Assembly (NCBI GenBank): GCA_017506865.1
Contig: JAFCMP010000182.1
Location: 1-64,000, forward strand
Reading direction: 5' to 3'
Length of the DNA: 64,000 nt
DNA from: Tribonema minus
Lineage: Eukaryota; Sar; Xanthophyceae; Tribonematales; Tribonemataceae
Position 1 is the stretch's first letter; every line of letters starts with the position of its first letter. The notes beneath the pieces were generated by a model. It saw nothing but the letters and a program-made list of their open reading frames with translations, did no database searches and was not told the origin of the DNA. This document shows positions 11,101 to 23,080 of this stretch, piece after piece. The translations under genes were made by a program, and so were the position numbers.

Positions 11101-14100
11101 GTTGAAATTGTGTAGAAATTGAAGTTGTTGAGGCTGGACCTGTCGAGAAAAGGGTTCATCAAGTGTAAATCATTGTGGCTCATGATCGAAAGTGAGGGGG
11201 AGGTCAGGCTGAGAGAGGTTCAATCTATCCCTACATCAGCAGTCACCATACTCAACCTTGCAGCAGCACACACTCAAAAGTGTAAATAATTGTGGCTCAT
11301 GATCGAAAGTGAGGGGGAGGTCAGGCTGAGAGAGGTTCAATCTACCCCTACATGAGCAGTCACCATACTTAGCCTTACAGCACACACTTGAACTTTGGCA
11401 CACACTTGAAGTTCCAGAGGCTGGGCCTGTCGAAAAAAGTATTTCTCAGAGGCTGACCCTAAACGGGCCTGGTACGACGCTCGCTAGATTTTCGTAACCT
11501 GCAAATAAACAGGGCTGCTGATCAGAAGTGTAGGTGAGATTAGTGTAAGAGAGCTTCAAGCGTCCCCAGCATTAGCAGAGGCCATACTAAGGCTTAGAGC
11601 AGAAAGTTGAAATTGTGTAGAAATTGAAGTTCTTGAGGCTGGACCTGTCGAGAAAAGGGTTCATCAAGTGTAAATAATTGTGGCTCATGATCGAAAGTGA
11701 GGGGGAGGTCAGGCTGAGAGAGGTTCAATCTATCCCTACATCAGCAGTCACCATACTCAACCTTGCAGCAGCACACACTTAAAAGTGTAAATAATTGTGG
11801 CTCATGATCGAAAGTGAAGGGGAGGTCAGGCTGAGAGAGGTTCAATCTACCCCTACATGAGCAGTCACCATACTTAGCCTTACAGCACACACTTGAACTT
11901 TGGCACACACTTGAAGTTCCAGAGGCTGGGCCTGTCGAGAAAAGTATTTCTCAGAGGCTGACCTAAACGGGCCTGGTACGACGCTCGCTAGATTTTCGTA
12001 ACCTGCAAATAAATAGGGCTGCTGATCAGAAGTGTAGGTGAGATCAGTGTAAGAGAGCTTCAAGCGTCCCCAGCATAGCAGAGGCCATACTAAGGCTTAG
12101 AGCACAAAGTTGAACTTGTGTAGAAATTGAAGTTCTTGAGGCTGGACCTGTCGAGAAAAGGGTTCATCAAGTTTAAATAATTGTGGCTCATGATCGAAAG
12201 CGAGGGGGAGGTCAGGCTAAGTGAGGTTCAATCTATCCCTACATCAGCAGTCACCATACTCAGCCTTACAGCACACACTTGAACTTGAGTTAAAACTTGA
12301 AGTTCCTGATGCTGGGCCTGTCGAGAAAAGGGTTCATAACGTGTAATCAATTGTGGCTCATGATTAAAAGTGAGGGGGAAGTCAGGCTGAGAGAGGTTCA
12401 ATCTATCGCTACATCAGCAGTCACCATACTGAGCCTTACATCACACACTTGAACTTTGGCACACACTTGAAGTTCCAGAAGCTGGGCCTGTCGAGAAAAG
12501 GATTCATCAAGTGTAAATAATTGTGGCTCATGATCGAAAGTGTAGCTCAGAGAGGTTACAGCTTTCCCTACATGAGAGCTCGCCATACTAATTAATGACA
12601 CAAAGTTGAGCTTGTGCTTAAACTTGATGTCACCGAGGCTGGGCCTGTCGAGAAAAGTATTCATAAACTGCAAATTAATTAGGGCTCAAGATCGAAAGTG
12701 TAGGTGAGGTCAGGCTAAGCAAGGTATTTCCCTACATCAGCAGTTATCATACTAAACCTTACAGCACACACTTGACGTTATACACCACAACTGCAAAGTC
12801 TTGATACCTTCTCCATCAATTGTCACTTCCACATCTTGGCAGGCATGCACCTCCAGCCGCGCCAGCCGCCACGCCAGCCGCCCCTCCAGCCGCCCCTCCA
12901 GCCACCCCTCCAGCCGCGCCAGCCGCCACGCCAGCCGCCCCTCCAGCCATCCCTCCAGCCGCCTCCCCTGCGCATCCAGCCGTACCTTCAGGGATGGAAG
13001 AGTATGGGCTGTCGCACATTCTCTCCGAGGCTCGTCCCGGCCAGGGCGTCACCTCCCTTGAGGATGCTTGGCGCACATTCCTGCTGCAGCGCGCCGTCAT
13101 CATGTTCAACGGAGTCCTCATCTTCCACGACTACACGACGGATCCAAGCAGAGTCAAGAAAACTGGCAAGCGCATCGACACCATCAACTACAAGAAGAAT
13201 GGCATCATGAAGCTGAGGCGATACAACAGTCACTGTGGAGGGCAGAACGGGGAGGAGGTGCAGGAGGAGAGCGTGGGGGACGAGGAGGGTGGGGCAGACG
13301 AGGAGGATGACATAATGTGGAGGATGAGGGGGACAGCGAGGACAGCGACGATAGCGATGGTGAGGACGAGGGGGATGAGGAGAGCGGGGACGGTGCGGAG
13401 AGTGGGGGGGAGGAGGACTGGGCGGAGGCTGGGCGCGGTGACATCGGAGGCGGATACGTCAGCATAGCACCGGGCGCACGCACAGGCGGCATTATGCAGG
13501 CCATCGTGGACTCGGTGACCGCCCGTCAGCTGCTGCCCCCCTCCGGCCTCTGCCTCTACAGCAACGCGGTGCTCGACACGGAATACGGGCAACTAGCCTG
13601 GCCGTCGTTGTCATGTGATGTAGTCAACAGCTGCCGCCTCATGAGATCCCCAGAACTCACCATCGGCAACGCGTCAGACATCCCTGTCAACAACTGCATC
13701 AAGATCCTCAGCTTAGCGGCCGTCATCGGCCGCGCTCCGACGTGCACAGCCGGCTGCACGCTGCTCACGCCCGCGGAGGTTCAACTCGTGTTGAAGCGGT
13801 GCAAGGGCGCCGCTCGCGTCGACGACCCCGAACACGCTCGTACCCCCAAGCCTCCCATCACCCTCAAGGGCGCCCTGCCAGCGTCGCTGGCGCACCTCGT
13901 CTGGGACTACGATCTCAAGACTCGCCGTGAGGTGGTGGACAGCTGGACGCTGGTGAGAGCGGAGATAGCCTGCAAGGCGGCGGACGTCGGCGTACGGGAG
14001 GATCAGTATACCGCCACCAGCATCAACAACATCAACTGCGCCGCCCGCTACCTGTTTCACACCGCCAAGTACTTCAACACCACAGCAGAAGCGGGAGAGC

Positions 14101-16430
14101 AGCTGTCCAACTACTTCACTGTGCTGGACAAGCAGCAGGTGAGCTACCAACTGTTCTGGCGCAACCAGCTGGCGGCCGAGCACTCCGCCAACATCACCGG
14201 CGACATCAAGCTGCGCAAGGGGCGCCTCGTCGACACTGCCACCTGGGAGTACGTTAACGACCGCATGATCGGCGTGATGCTGGAGGGGACGTGGGGGCCG
14301 TTCCAGGGCGCCATCGGCAAGTGGCTCAAGGACAACGGCAAGTCCTGGGCGGATCTGGACGCCCTCGGCAACATCCTCGTCAACGGCAGCAAGAGCGACA
14401 ACTTCGGCACCAACAGGGGGAAGAAGCCCGATGCCTCCCATCTTACTGGTGTCGACTGGGTGCAGGAGCTGGCAGCGTACCTGCGGGAGACAGTCAAGGT
14501 CAACCTCTACGACTGCTGCAACTTGGAGCTGCTCACCCACCTTCTTGCCTACATGGAGAAGCCGGTGCGCCAGCAGGACGTCTGGCACAATCGAGCATCG
14601 CTCGTCTTCGCCAAGATCATCAACGGAGAGACACGCCTTTTCCTGGTGAGTGATGTAGCCATCAAACTGCCTGATAGGCTGGATGTGTTTGACTGCTGCG
14701 GGCGCCACTAAGTTTTGTTATGCATAATACATGCGATGAGGTCATGCATGCTCCGCGTGTTTGCTCTAGTATATGTACTTCAATAGTTCATAAGACTTGC
14801 ATCAAACTGCTTTCAAGTGTGCTAAGTAGGTACGGCATTTGGGGCAAAGTCCTCCACCACTGCATACTCCCATTTTCAACTCATATGTTGTTGTTGTAAC
14901 GTTTCAAGGTTGACACATCAGTGATGTGTACTGAGCACAAAGCGAAGTATGTTGCAATAGTTGTGGAATGTGCAACGCCATGGCTTAGCTGTCTGAGCTC
15001 GTGATGTACTGATGTCTGCAAGGCTTTGCATGGCGATGTGCACTGATGCTATGATTGTTGCATGTGTGCCTCTCCCAAACCATTGAATTATTGTGCAAAA
15101 CGCGTGCAACTGAATGAGGGCAAGAATGATCTGCGCGCTATGGCTTTGTTGTCTGAGCTCGTTGTGTACATATCGTGTCTGCAAAGCTTTGCGTCACGAC
15201 GTACACTGACAAATGCTGCTGTTTCTTATCGTGCGCCTCTCCCAGACCATCGATTCACCCACCAACAAGAAGTCCATGGGGAAGGGCAAAGGGAAGGCCG
15301 GCAACCTCAACGGCCCCCTCCCCACTTCCATTCCGCTGCCGAAGGAGCTGACCCGCATGTTCCTCGTCAGCCTCTTCGTGTGCCGTACCATGCGGCTGCA
15401 AGTCCAGCAGAGCGAGTCCACCAAAGCCGCTGACCGAGCAAAGCCTGTGCCCGACTTCGTCATTGGCCTCTGCGGCAACAGCAACAGGAGGATGGGGAAG
15501 AAGACCTTCACCAACATCCTCACCAAGCTGGGCATGTGTCACTTTGCGATACCCAGGTGGGGTCCCTACTCCATCCGCAATCAGTGGGTATCGGACATGT
15601 TTCTTCAGGCGCACAACATTGAGGTGACAAAAGGGATGGCTAAGGCGCAGGAGTACCTGGCGAACGCGATGCACGACATCCACAGCAGCTTAGATGCGGC
15701 AATCACCAACTACAACCAGACGCTCAACATACAGTACGCCAGCTGCCTGCGCCCGTCCAAGTACCAGCGGGTCAACGACGGGTATGGGACGGAGGCAACT
15801 GCTAGTGCCAGCGAGAGCGTCAGCAGCGGCGGCGGCTCCAGCGGTGGCGGCATCAGCAGCTGGGGGGCAGACACATACGGTGGGGGGGCGCACGCCATGC
15901 CTCTTGGCAAAGACATGTTGATCTTGCAGCAGCGGCAGACTGCTGCTATGGAGCAGATGGCAGCAGCCACAGCTGCGGCGCAGGCCACATCGGCTGCGAC
16001 GCAAGCCACACTGGCCGCTGTGCTGGCTCATATACAGGGTAAGCAAGATGCATCGTCGCCACCCCCCACTGCCGCAGCTGCAGCACCCTCCGTCAGCGCA
16101 GCACCCTTCAGCGCCGCATCACCTTTCACAAAGGCTGCAGAACCAATGATGCCCCCCCAGCAGTACATGCATGCGCCGCCCTTCCCACAGTACATGCAGA
16201 TGCCGCCCACCCAGCAGTACATGCAGATGATGCTACATCAGCAGTACATGCAGATGGCGCTCTGGCAGCAGGCTGTAATGCCCCAAGTGCACCAGCTTGC
16301 ACAAGCGCAGCCCATGCGCCGTACTATCAGCGTGTCCCCGCATGCTCTTCCACGCAGTGTTCAGAATGGCCCTCCCGGCTTCTACTACACAGGCCCTGCG
16401 CACACGGGCTACGACACCAACAGGCCTTGA
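8189..16430 (+). CDS. Four-exon gene of about 1,295 codons, function unknown
   Basis: Exons are 8189-8404, 8620-9302, 12843-14645 and 15246-16430. Donors (GAG|GTGAGC, AAG|GTGAGA, CTG|GTGAGT) and acceptors (TGCAG, TGGCAG, CCCAG) are canonical, and the phases agree across all three introns (0, 2, 0). Exon 2 has a Pro/Ala-rich linker (about residues 160-190). Exon 3 opens with an Ala/Pro repeat and has a long acidic Asp/Glu/Ser stretch. Exon 4 has a Gly/Ser segment, an Ala-rich segment and a C-terminal Gln/Met/Pro repeat (QQYMQM motif). A one-base frame change is needed near 13308-13317 inside the acidic GA-rich tract, either a sequencing error or a real lesion. The gene sits just inside the left inverted repeat, where a mobility protein would be expected, but I see no DDE, tyrosine-recombinase or helicase signature. 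The start ATG follows an acceptor-like CTCTCAG, so a 5' untranslated exon is possible. Confidence 0.7.
9345..12790 (+). repeat. Tandem array of about 505-560-bp units inside an intron
   Basis: Six higher-order units begin with gaggctgggcctgtcg followed by a poly-A/tatttctcag segment, at about 9345, 9904, 10407, 10911, 11417 and 11922. Each contains two or three related subunits, including cctgtcgagaaaagggtt and a ggctcatgat block. The core TCAGAGGCTGACCCTAAA, followed by tacgacgctcgctagatttt, occurs once per unit. The array fills the second intron of the four-exon gene. It is the same family as the array at 26.1-28.2 kb, in the opposite orientation. The short minus-strand frames here are by-products of the repeat. 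Confidence 0.9.
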
Positions 16431-18144
16431 TGGGTTCAGGGCATTGTTGAGGGCACTGTGTCGTGTGCCGTGCTTGTAACATTAGCCATACGATAAGTTG
16501 GCTAGGACGCAGCGGCGTGCATGCCCCGTGTGCCTGTGGAACTAACCAGAGTGAAAGTGTTCCTGAGGCACATTTGCTTTATGCTGTGTGTGACATAATT
16601 TAAGACAACTTCAACGGTCCCCACATACATTGAAATGGTGACGATGTTCTGCCTTCTGTTGCCATTGTTTGGGCAATGTGATTGTCTTGTCTGTCACCGT
16701 CTACATGTCGCATGCAACTGCTCACATGGTGCAAGAGCAATGATGCGCAGCACCCCTTGTCAACACGCTCCTCGCTTTAGAGGATTGTTGTCATGTCAAC
16801 ATCGAGTTCAGTGTTGAGAGGACTGAACACTCTACATATACTTGCATGCGCCCCCCCCCTGTCGGCATCATCAGTCACCATACGCAGCGCTATGCTACTA
16901 GTAAAACCTTCATATACTTGGAAACTCTCATGGGTCAAACATCCCCCTGAGATCAGTAGGTCTAATGCAGGTCGAAGCATGTTACGCACTGTGCTCATCC
17001 TCACAGTACCAGAAGGCTGTCTTTCTGAGACTAACGTACTTCTCAAGTTCTTGTGCCAGCTTGTAGCCAATAGGGATGATGCATGTTCAGGCTTCCACTA
17101 CATGGTCACCATGTGCAGCCTCGCACAGGCCATAGTGCGCAAAGCAGTCTCCAAATTCACCACCAAGCAACGAGCTGCCAGGTTTCTCCAGACTGAGTCA
17201 AGGAAGAAATTAGTTTTTTTTGCGAAAAATGTAACAGATGGAAAGCATAGGCCAGCACAAGACGCTCAGAGCAACTCACAAGGAATGCATCTGCAAGAGA
17301 GTGGACACATGCGTGTCAACATGCCACAGGAATTTGTAAGATTGAAGTCACGAGTGCAAAGACTTCTGTCGTGGCTCACGGGTGTGGCTCGCGTGTGTGT
17401 GCAATATCATCAACAGTCAACTTGCCGTCATGTACTGCACGCAATGTGATGCATGCTCCGACAGTGGCATGCCACTAGTGGGTCTGGAAACTTGTTCTTT
17501 GAAATCAAAAGTTGTAGTGCGGAGTACAACCATAAGAACTGCAGATGCAGCAAAGCGACAAAAGTGTTTTGATGCTGACAATCGTCGACAAGCTTCAAGA
17601 CATGCAACAGACGTTTGGTGTGCACACCAGATCAATGGCCAGGAAGTTGCGTCAACGTCGCAAAAGAAGTACAAAACAAGCTGATGAGCTGTGTAGGATC
17701 AATACTTTCATTACATCGCGCTGAGCTGCAAAGCACAGAAAAGTACAAGCAGCTATGCAACTATCTCCTGCCCTACATCCTCACCAGCAGCAACAACAAA
17801 TCATCAAGTGTCCATATGGCACAATTGAATCGACGAAAAGATTGCAACACCGACTAGTTAAAAGCAGCAGCATGACTTTACAGTTTTTCAGGGAGAAACT
17901 CCTACATTGCACGTGGGCAGATCACGGCCCCTCATGGACCCCAGGGGGGTCACGTGTGAGCTTACATCCCCAACCTGCTGTTATCTACTACAATTTTGCA
18001 TCCGGATGAGCACCAGCGGACCGTAGAAGAAACTGTGCATGTGCTGCTGCCGCCTCTCTCAAAGCAACGTAAGGCAGAGCAGACACTGGTCCTCATTGCC
18101 TGCCTGACATCACCACTCCATGAAAACAGCTGCTGCTGCGTAAT
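16431..18144. other. Intergenic, no convincing gene
   Basis: This is the 3' flank of the four-exon gene. A 218-codon frame at 16793-17449 has no recognisable motif and no splice partners, and I do not call it. The first 330 bases belong to a dispersed repeat that recurs after the beta-trefoil gene (see 16498-16760). Confidence 0.5.
16498..16760 (+). repeat. Dispersed 3'-flanking repeat, copy 1
   Basis: The segment gttggctaggacgc, then gtgcctgtggaactaac and agagtgaaagtgttcctgag, lies just after the end of the four-exon gene. It recurs at 24908-25010 just after the beta-trefoil gene. The next part (gttctgccttctgttgccat, attgtcttgtctg) recurs at about 25070-25130. A diverged portion is also at about 21900-22020. 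Shared 3' ends could carry a common RNA-processing signal, or could show that these genes descend from duplicated cassettes. Confidence 0.75.
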
Positions 18145-19481
18145 CTACTTGTCCTTTGTGCCCTCATCACCGTCCTTCTTGCCTTCGGGCTTGGCACTGA
18201 CCACAGCAGTGATGATTGTCTCCGGTGCCGGAACAGTTGCTCCTGGACCAGCAGGGGCCAGTAAGGCTGCTGTCGCATTTGTTTGAGGTGTCGCAGTGGG
18301 TACGTCAGTACCTGCTTTATAGTAGCCGTTGATTATCTCCATCATTCCTGCCCCCGAAACTGGATCGCCCAGCATGCTCTGGGCCTTGCCGCCTTCAAAT
18401 GCACCTGGCAGTAACACCAAGGCATACCCAAATGGCACGATCTCCTGCGTCCAGTACCTATGCGCCTTGCCTGCTTGAAATGACAATCAATGAATATGTT
18501 GTACACGTCAGATCATCAAGCAGATGAAGCTGCATTGTGACATATCCTTTTGTGACCAAATTGTATCGCACAATGATACTGCTTGCTATTAAGACTATGA
18601 TCCAAGCTGTTCTCTGTACACCTCCTTCCTGCACTACGGGCATATCAACAAGGCACTACAACATAAGGCGTGGATGCACTGATGCCACTGGTGCATGATG
18701 CAGTGTGCCACTTGAGAGGCACCTACGTTGAGGGATTTGTTGTCAACATGAAAGGGACAGTGCCTTCAGTGATGCTATCGGTAACATACAAAACAACATA
18801 TCGACATTACACTGCGTGTACTCATCAGACTACAAATGCTGCACTCTCACCTTTCTTGCTAACGGTAAGCAGCATGACGCACATGTCACCCTCGGAGGCA
18901 CTTGCAAATCTCTCTGTGTACGGAGGCATTGCCGTCAGGTGCTGGCTGATGTCGTCGAAGAGTGTCAGCTGCTTCGCGTCAGAGAACACTCGGTCGTTTG
19001 TACTGTTCATCGCCTGCAGCTTAGTGGAGGCATGCTGCCATGCTGGCAAGGTTGCTTTCTTGACGGACTGAGGACGTATTTCTCGCAGATGGTCGTAAGA
19101 AGCTGAGGATGATTGGGCAAGGCGACCAGCTACGCCTATACCCCCTTTACCGCCACCGCCGTCCACGTTCGCGCCAATCGCGACCGCGCCGGACTCATCC
19201 TTCATCGCCGCCACAGAGACTTGGTTGAAGAGAGGAAACATGTACACTGTGACTTCTGCAGATGTCCCGTTCACAAGCAGGGCGACCTTTGCTGTAATGT
19301 CTTTCTGCTCGGGGACTCTGTGTAGCAAAGTAGGCCTCCCACGTCGCATGGCCAGTTCATACTGGTTCTTGGTGAGCAAGAAATGGCCGAAATGAATGCC
19401 CTGGTCTCCAAGCCTTAGGCTACTCGTGGATGAGCCCATTGGCGATAAAGCAGCAGTTCCGATGTGCGACAGAGCCTGCAT
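18145..19481 (-). CDS. Two-exon gene, 318 aa, function unknown
   Basis: Exon 1 is 19481-18851 and exon 2 is 18470-18145 on the minus strand. The donor AAAG|GTGAGAG and acceptor AAGCAG|GCAAGG are canonical, and joining in phase 1 gives an uninterrupted protein. The ATG at 19481 lies in CGCATGCAGG, which could also be an acceptor, so an upstream exon is possible. The N-terminal 250 residues look globular, with a Gly-rich turn region (ANVDGGGGKGG). Exon 2 has a hydrophobic segment (VPFGYALVLLPGAF) and ends in a low-complexity Thr/Ala/Pro then Lys/Asp/Glu tail. No family is recognised. It lies convergent to the four-exon gene within the 46-kb unit. Confidence 0.65.
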
Positions 19482-21047
19482 GCGACGGAGAAAGATGGTT
19501 TGCAAAACGCAGATGAGACATCGCCATGCGTCCCACTGATCTCAGGGGATGGTATTTCAATTGACATATAATGTCACGCGCAGGCACCAATGCTGCTGCT
19601 TGTTCGTGCTGTATTCGACGCGTGCTGCTACTACCTAGACGATCAGCAGAGCTGCACGTCACAACATGGTCCATTCAGGAAGATTGACCAGGGATGTGTA
19701 AACTTATCAGAACTGGTGAGCGAGCTTATCGGGTGAGTGCACGGCCCATGTCAGCAGTCGCTTGCCGTGGCCGTCTTTAACGCCATCGCGCCGCTAAGGT
19801 CATGCGGCAACGCTCGAGGCCAACCATATTGATTAGATAGATCTCCACCAGGCCACAGCATCAAATTACTAGCGCTAAACAATGAGGAGTGATTTCACGG
19901 CTCACCTCAACAGCCTCCCACCCTCCCTGGCAACCGCAGCGAGCAGCGCCGCTGCTAGCTTGAGTTCTGCTCTTCAAGTTGCAGTCTACGTTGGCAAATA
20001 TCTATGACCCCAACGTCATGCGGCCAGCGGCCTCGCGCCAACCTCGCGCCAATCTCAGATCTGCCGAGCGATGACATGTCCCAACGGATATATACTGCAA
20101 GTTGACGCATACAACCTTGCGCCAGAAAGCGTCCTTGAGAGCGTACATTCGAGTCTCCACTGGCACTGCACCAACGTGGATGCATGCACTCGCTGCACAC
20201 ATGCTCATAGGGTGCAATGCTTGCGTGCCTCCACCAGCCCCACAATTGTCTGCCCCGGTGACGCTCCCGGCATGCGATTCATGTTGTGCAATATTGATCC
20301 TCCCCCGCCCCCATACTCATATCGCTCGTCAATGTTGAGGAATTGACACTCTGCACATATTGCATGTGGTCATCAAATCAGCCAAGCAACAGGGGTTTCT
20401 CAGGGGGTAGATAGTTTGCTGATGTGCATCAATCTCATTATGTCGTCAGATGTGCCAACTGTCTGCGAAGTCTGCAGACTTGCATCAACCTCATCATGTC
20501 TTCAGGTGAGCCAACTGCTTGTGCAGTCTCAGTACTACCGATGCTCAGGGGCAGGTACATCTGCAGACTTTTGCATCAGCCACATGATGTCTTCAGGTGA
20601 GCCAACTGTTTACACTGTCTCAGTATATAAGCACTTGAGCGCAAGTTTCGCAGGCTAGAACAGTTTTGTGTGCATACACATACAAACACATCATGACAAA
20701 TGTCGGCGTTTGCAAACTGTGTAGCGTGACGAAATGCGAACAGGTCATGCAAATCAAACAAGCAGCGGAGATGGCAACGCACAAAAACGCAGAATGCAAA
20801 TCGAAATTGGGCGTTAGCTTTTTCAACCACATGTAGCGTGACGCACACAATTCATGAAAATCGAACATCAGTGATGGTCACAACACGTGCAGATGCCGCA
20901 CACAAATCGAAACCGAGGCTTCGGCATTTGCGATCATGTGCAGCATGACAAAATGCGCACAAGTCATGCAAAGTCAGGCAGTGGAAGCAGCCAGATGCCA
21001 AAATGCAACACACACGTCGAAACCGAGGCATAGTGTGGCATTGAACA
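19482..21047. other. No convincing gene; short tandem repeats
   Basis: Short overlapping frames around 20.0-20.2 kb could hide an exon but have no clear splice partners. At 20430-20640 there are about three diverged copies of a unit containing catcatgtcttcaggtgagcc and a ctgcagactt segment; the same family recurs at 25590-25900. At about 20716-21030 there are three diverged copies of a unit of roughly 110 bp beginning gtagcgtgacgaaatgcg. Confidence 0.5.
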
Positions 21048-21838
21048 TCATCTTCTGGCGCGGGGCATGCGCTCCTGCAACCTTGCGCGATGGTCTAGCT
21101 GGTCGTCATACGTGGCGCGCAGCTGGTGGTTCTCCTTTTGTAGCTGCTGTAGCCGACCGCGAATATGGTCATTGTGCTGAGCCATATCGAATAGTGCATC
21201 ACTCTCACTGCTGTGTTTCCCGATAAATATGCCCCTCGCTCTACACATGCTAGTGACCTCAGCCCAGAGCTCATACCTCTGATTGGCCAAGGCATCACGT
21301 GCAACTTTTAGCGCTGCGACCTCCTGCCTCAGCCGCCGTTCATCCTCCATCAGCGACCGACTCTCCTCTACATGCTCCGCTGTCATGTCCTCCAGCCGTG
21401 TAAGCCAACGGCTCTGCGTAACCTGCAGCTCCTCCGCCGCTGCCTCCGCCGCTTCTACGCTGGCGCGCAGGCGCTGTGTGTCCTCCTCTGCTACCTCGCG
21501 TGCACGCCTGTCTAGCACCTTCTGCAGCACGTCCGTGCCATGCTGTGTGTAGATGTGCTGCATCGTCGCCAGCGCCTGCTGTGGGGCGCCAGAGGCGAGC
21601 GTGCTGACAATCTGGCGCACCTCCTGCTCACCACCGTGTGTTATCACGTGTGCGACATGCGTCGCAGCTGCCTCCATGATGTGGCTCAGCATGGCACTGT
21701 TGTTATGGCCAAAGCCCCGTTGAACGATGTGACCGGGCAGCTCTATGTCTGACACAGCGCACGCACCCCCGCATTGCTTGTTACTATAGTCCACCGATCG
21801 GTGTACACGTCGCCAAGGTGGTCCTTCGGCAGGCTCAT
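21048..21838 (-). CDS. Coiled-coil protein, probably frameshifted
   Basis: The frame ending at 21048 encodes an Ala/Glu/Arg/Gln-rich protein whose last 180 residues have heptad character (RLRASVEAAEAAAEELQVTQ and similar), predicting a long coiled coil. The natural start seems to be the ATG at 21838 (MSLPKDHLGDVYTDRW), which is in a neighbouring frame. One extra base in the C5 run at 21766-21770 would join the two. Function is unknown. It could be a structural or scaffold protein of the element. Confidence is moderate for the coiled-coil frame and lower for the start. Confidence 0.55.
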
Positions 21839-22034
21839 GCGGTACCCGGTGGAAGCGCGAGGCAGAGATGTGTGGAAGTGCCGCACGGCAAAAGACCCAA
21901 CCTTGTAATTGTCTTGTCTGCACTTTTTATTGTCACTTCGCGGAAGGAGTGGCGAAGGCGCTGGTGCTTGTGTCGTTGCACATTGGCCACAAACAACTGC
22001 ACCGACTTTAAGTATCAAACCTTTGTGTCCAACG

Positions 22035-22300
22035 AGACTTATTAACGAAGCGGCCAGCACTTGTGTACGGGGAGCTGAGGCCACAGTCCCCTACGTCAAC
22101 TTCAGGTATCCAATTATTGTATTCTGCAAGGATTTGAAGTGACCAGTACTCGTGTAGGGGAAGATGAGCAAGGCTTCTTGATTATGAAGTGACCAGTACT
22201 CGTATAGGGGAAGCTGAGGTCACAGACACCTGCATCGTCAGCAAGGCTGCCCAATTTGAAGTGGATGGCACGTGTGTAGGGCGAGTTGGAGCCTCCCTCA
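22035..22300 (+). repeat. Short tandem repeat of about 60-75 bp
   Basis: Three to four diverged copies of gaagtgaccagtactcgtgt, each followed by a ggggaagctgaggtcacag-like segment, lie upstream of the beta-trefoil gene. The stretch 22300-23080 that follows holds only short frames and no recognised feature. Confidence 0.6.
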
Positions 22301-23080
22301 GGCAGATCTACTCATTCAATTGAGCACTATACTCATGTGCTACCCCACTCAGATGCTGCCAGCTGCACATGATCATGCAAATCGGCCATGGCAAACCTGT
22401 TCAGAGGCTGCCAGCTACACGTCTTCCGGCGCACGTCCAGCACAGCCATCCTGCGTCCTATTATCAGACGTGCGCACAGAGCCAGCTTGAGCAGTCCCCT
22501 CCCAGCGCTCTTCCAATGTGACTACATCTTTCATTTGCTGTCACAAGGCACTGTGGTATGCGATTATATGAATGCAATGCATTTGGGACTTGCAGTTACT
22601 TGCCCCAAGCGTGCGGGCGTACGTGGGATGTAGGCAAGCGACGCAATCCTCATGAGCCTCATTCACTTGACCATGGCTTCATCTGCTTGCAAAATTGTAT
22701 TAGCATCCAATTGATTGTTGGTCCACCTGTTGACTCACAGATCTGCTGCCCGCTGCACTTGCTAAATATCAATGTTTACCCCTGAGCTATCTAACTCTCC
22801 TCTTCTGATGCACACAGGTTCAATACGCGCAGAAGAGGAGGACTGGTTCTGACAAGCCTGACTGCGTACGGTCTGTGTCTGCAGCACTACTGACAGGCCG
22901 CATTTCCCCCCATCCCCAGCCCCATAAGACGCCTTGCACCAATCAGAGAGCATAACCACGGGGGACAAAAAATACCCGATAGCAAGTGCTCAGCACGAAC
23001 AGTCCAGGATGCTTCCTCACAAGACCTCAGCCAGCTTACACACAACAACGTAAACAACACACCACACCACAACAGCAGGC

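Noticed and set aside
9345..12790. Regular repeats suggestive of a CRISPR array
   Set aside because: Units are about 500 bp with internal sub-repeats and no unique spacers of constant length, and the context is eukaryotic.
12820..13467. Separate gene starting at the ATG at 12820
   Set aside because: That ATG lies upstream of a good acceptor (TTGGCAG at 12842), and the frame downstream matches the phase of exon 2, so it is better explained as exon 3.
13713..14708. 331-codon minus-strand frame
   Set aside because: It is the antisense shadow of exon 3 of the four-exon gene, whose splice phases and composition fit far better.
16793..17449. 218-codon frame after the four-exon gene
   Set aside because: No motif, no paired splice sites, and atypical composition compared with called genes.
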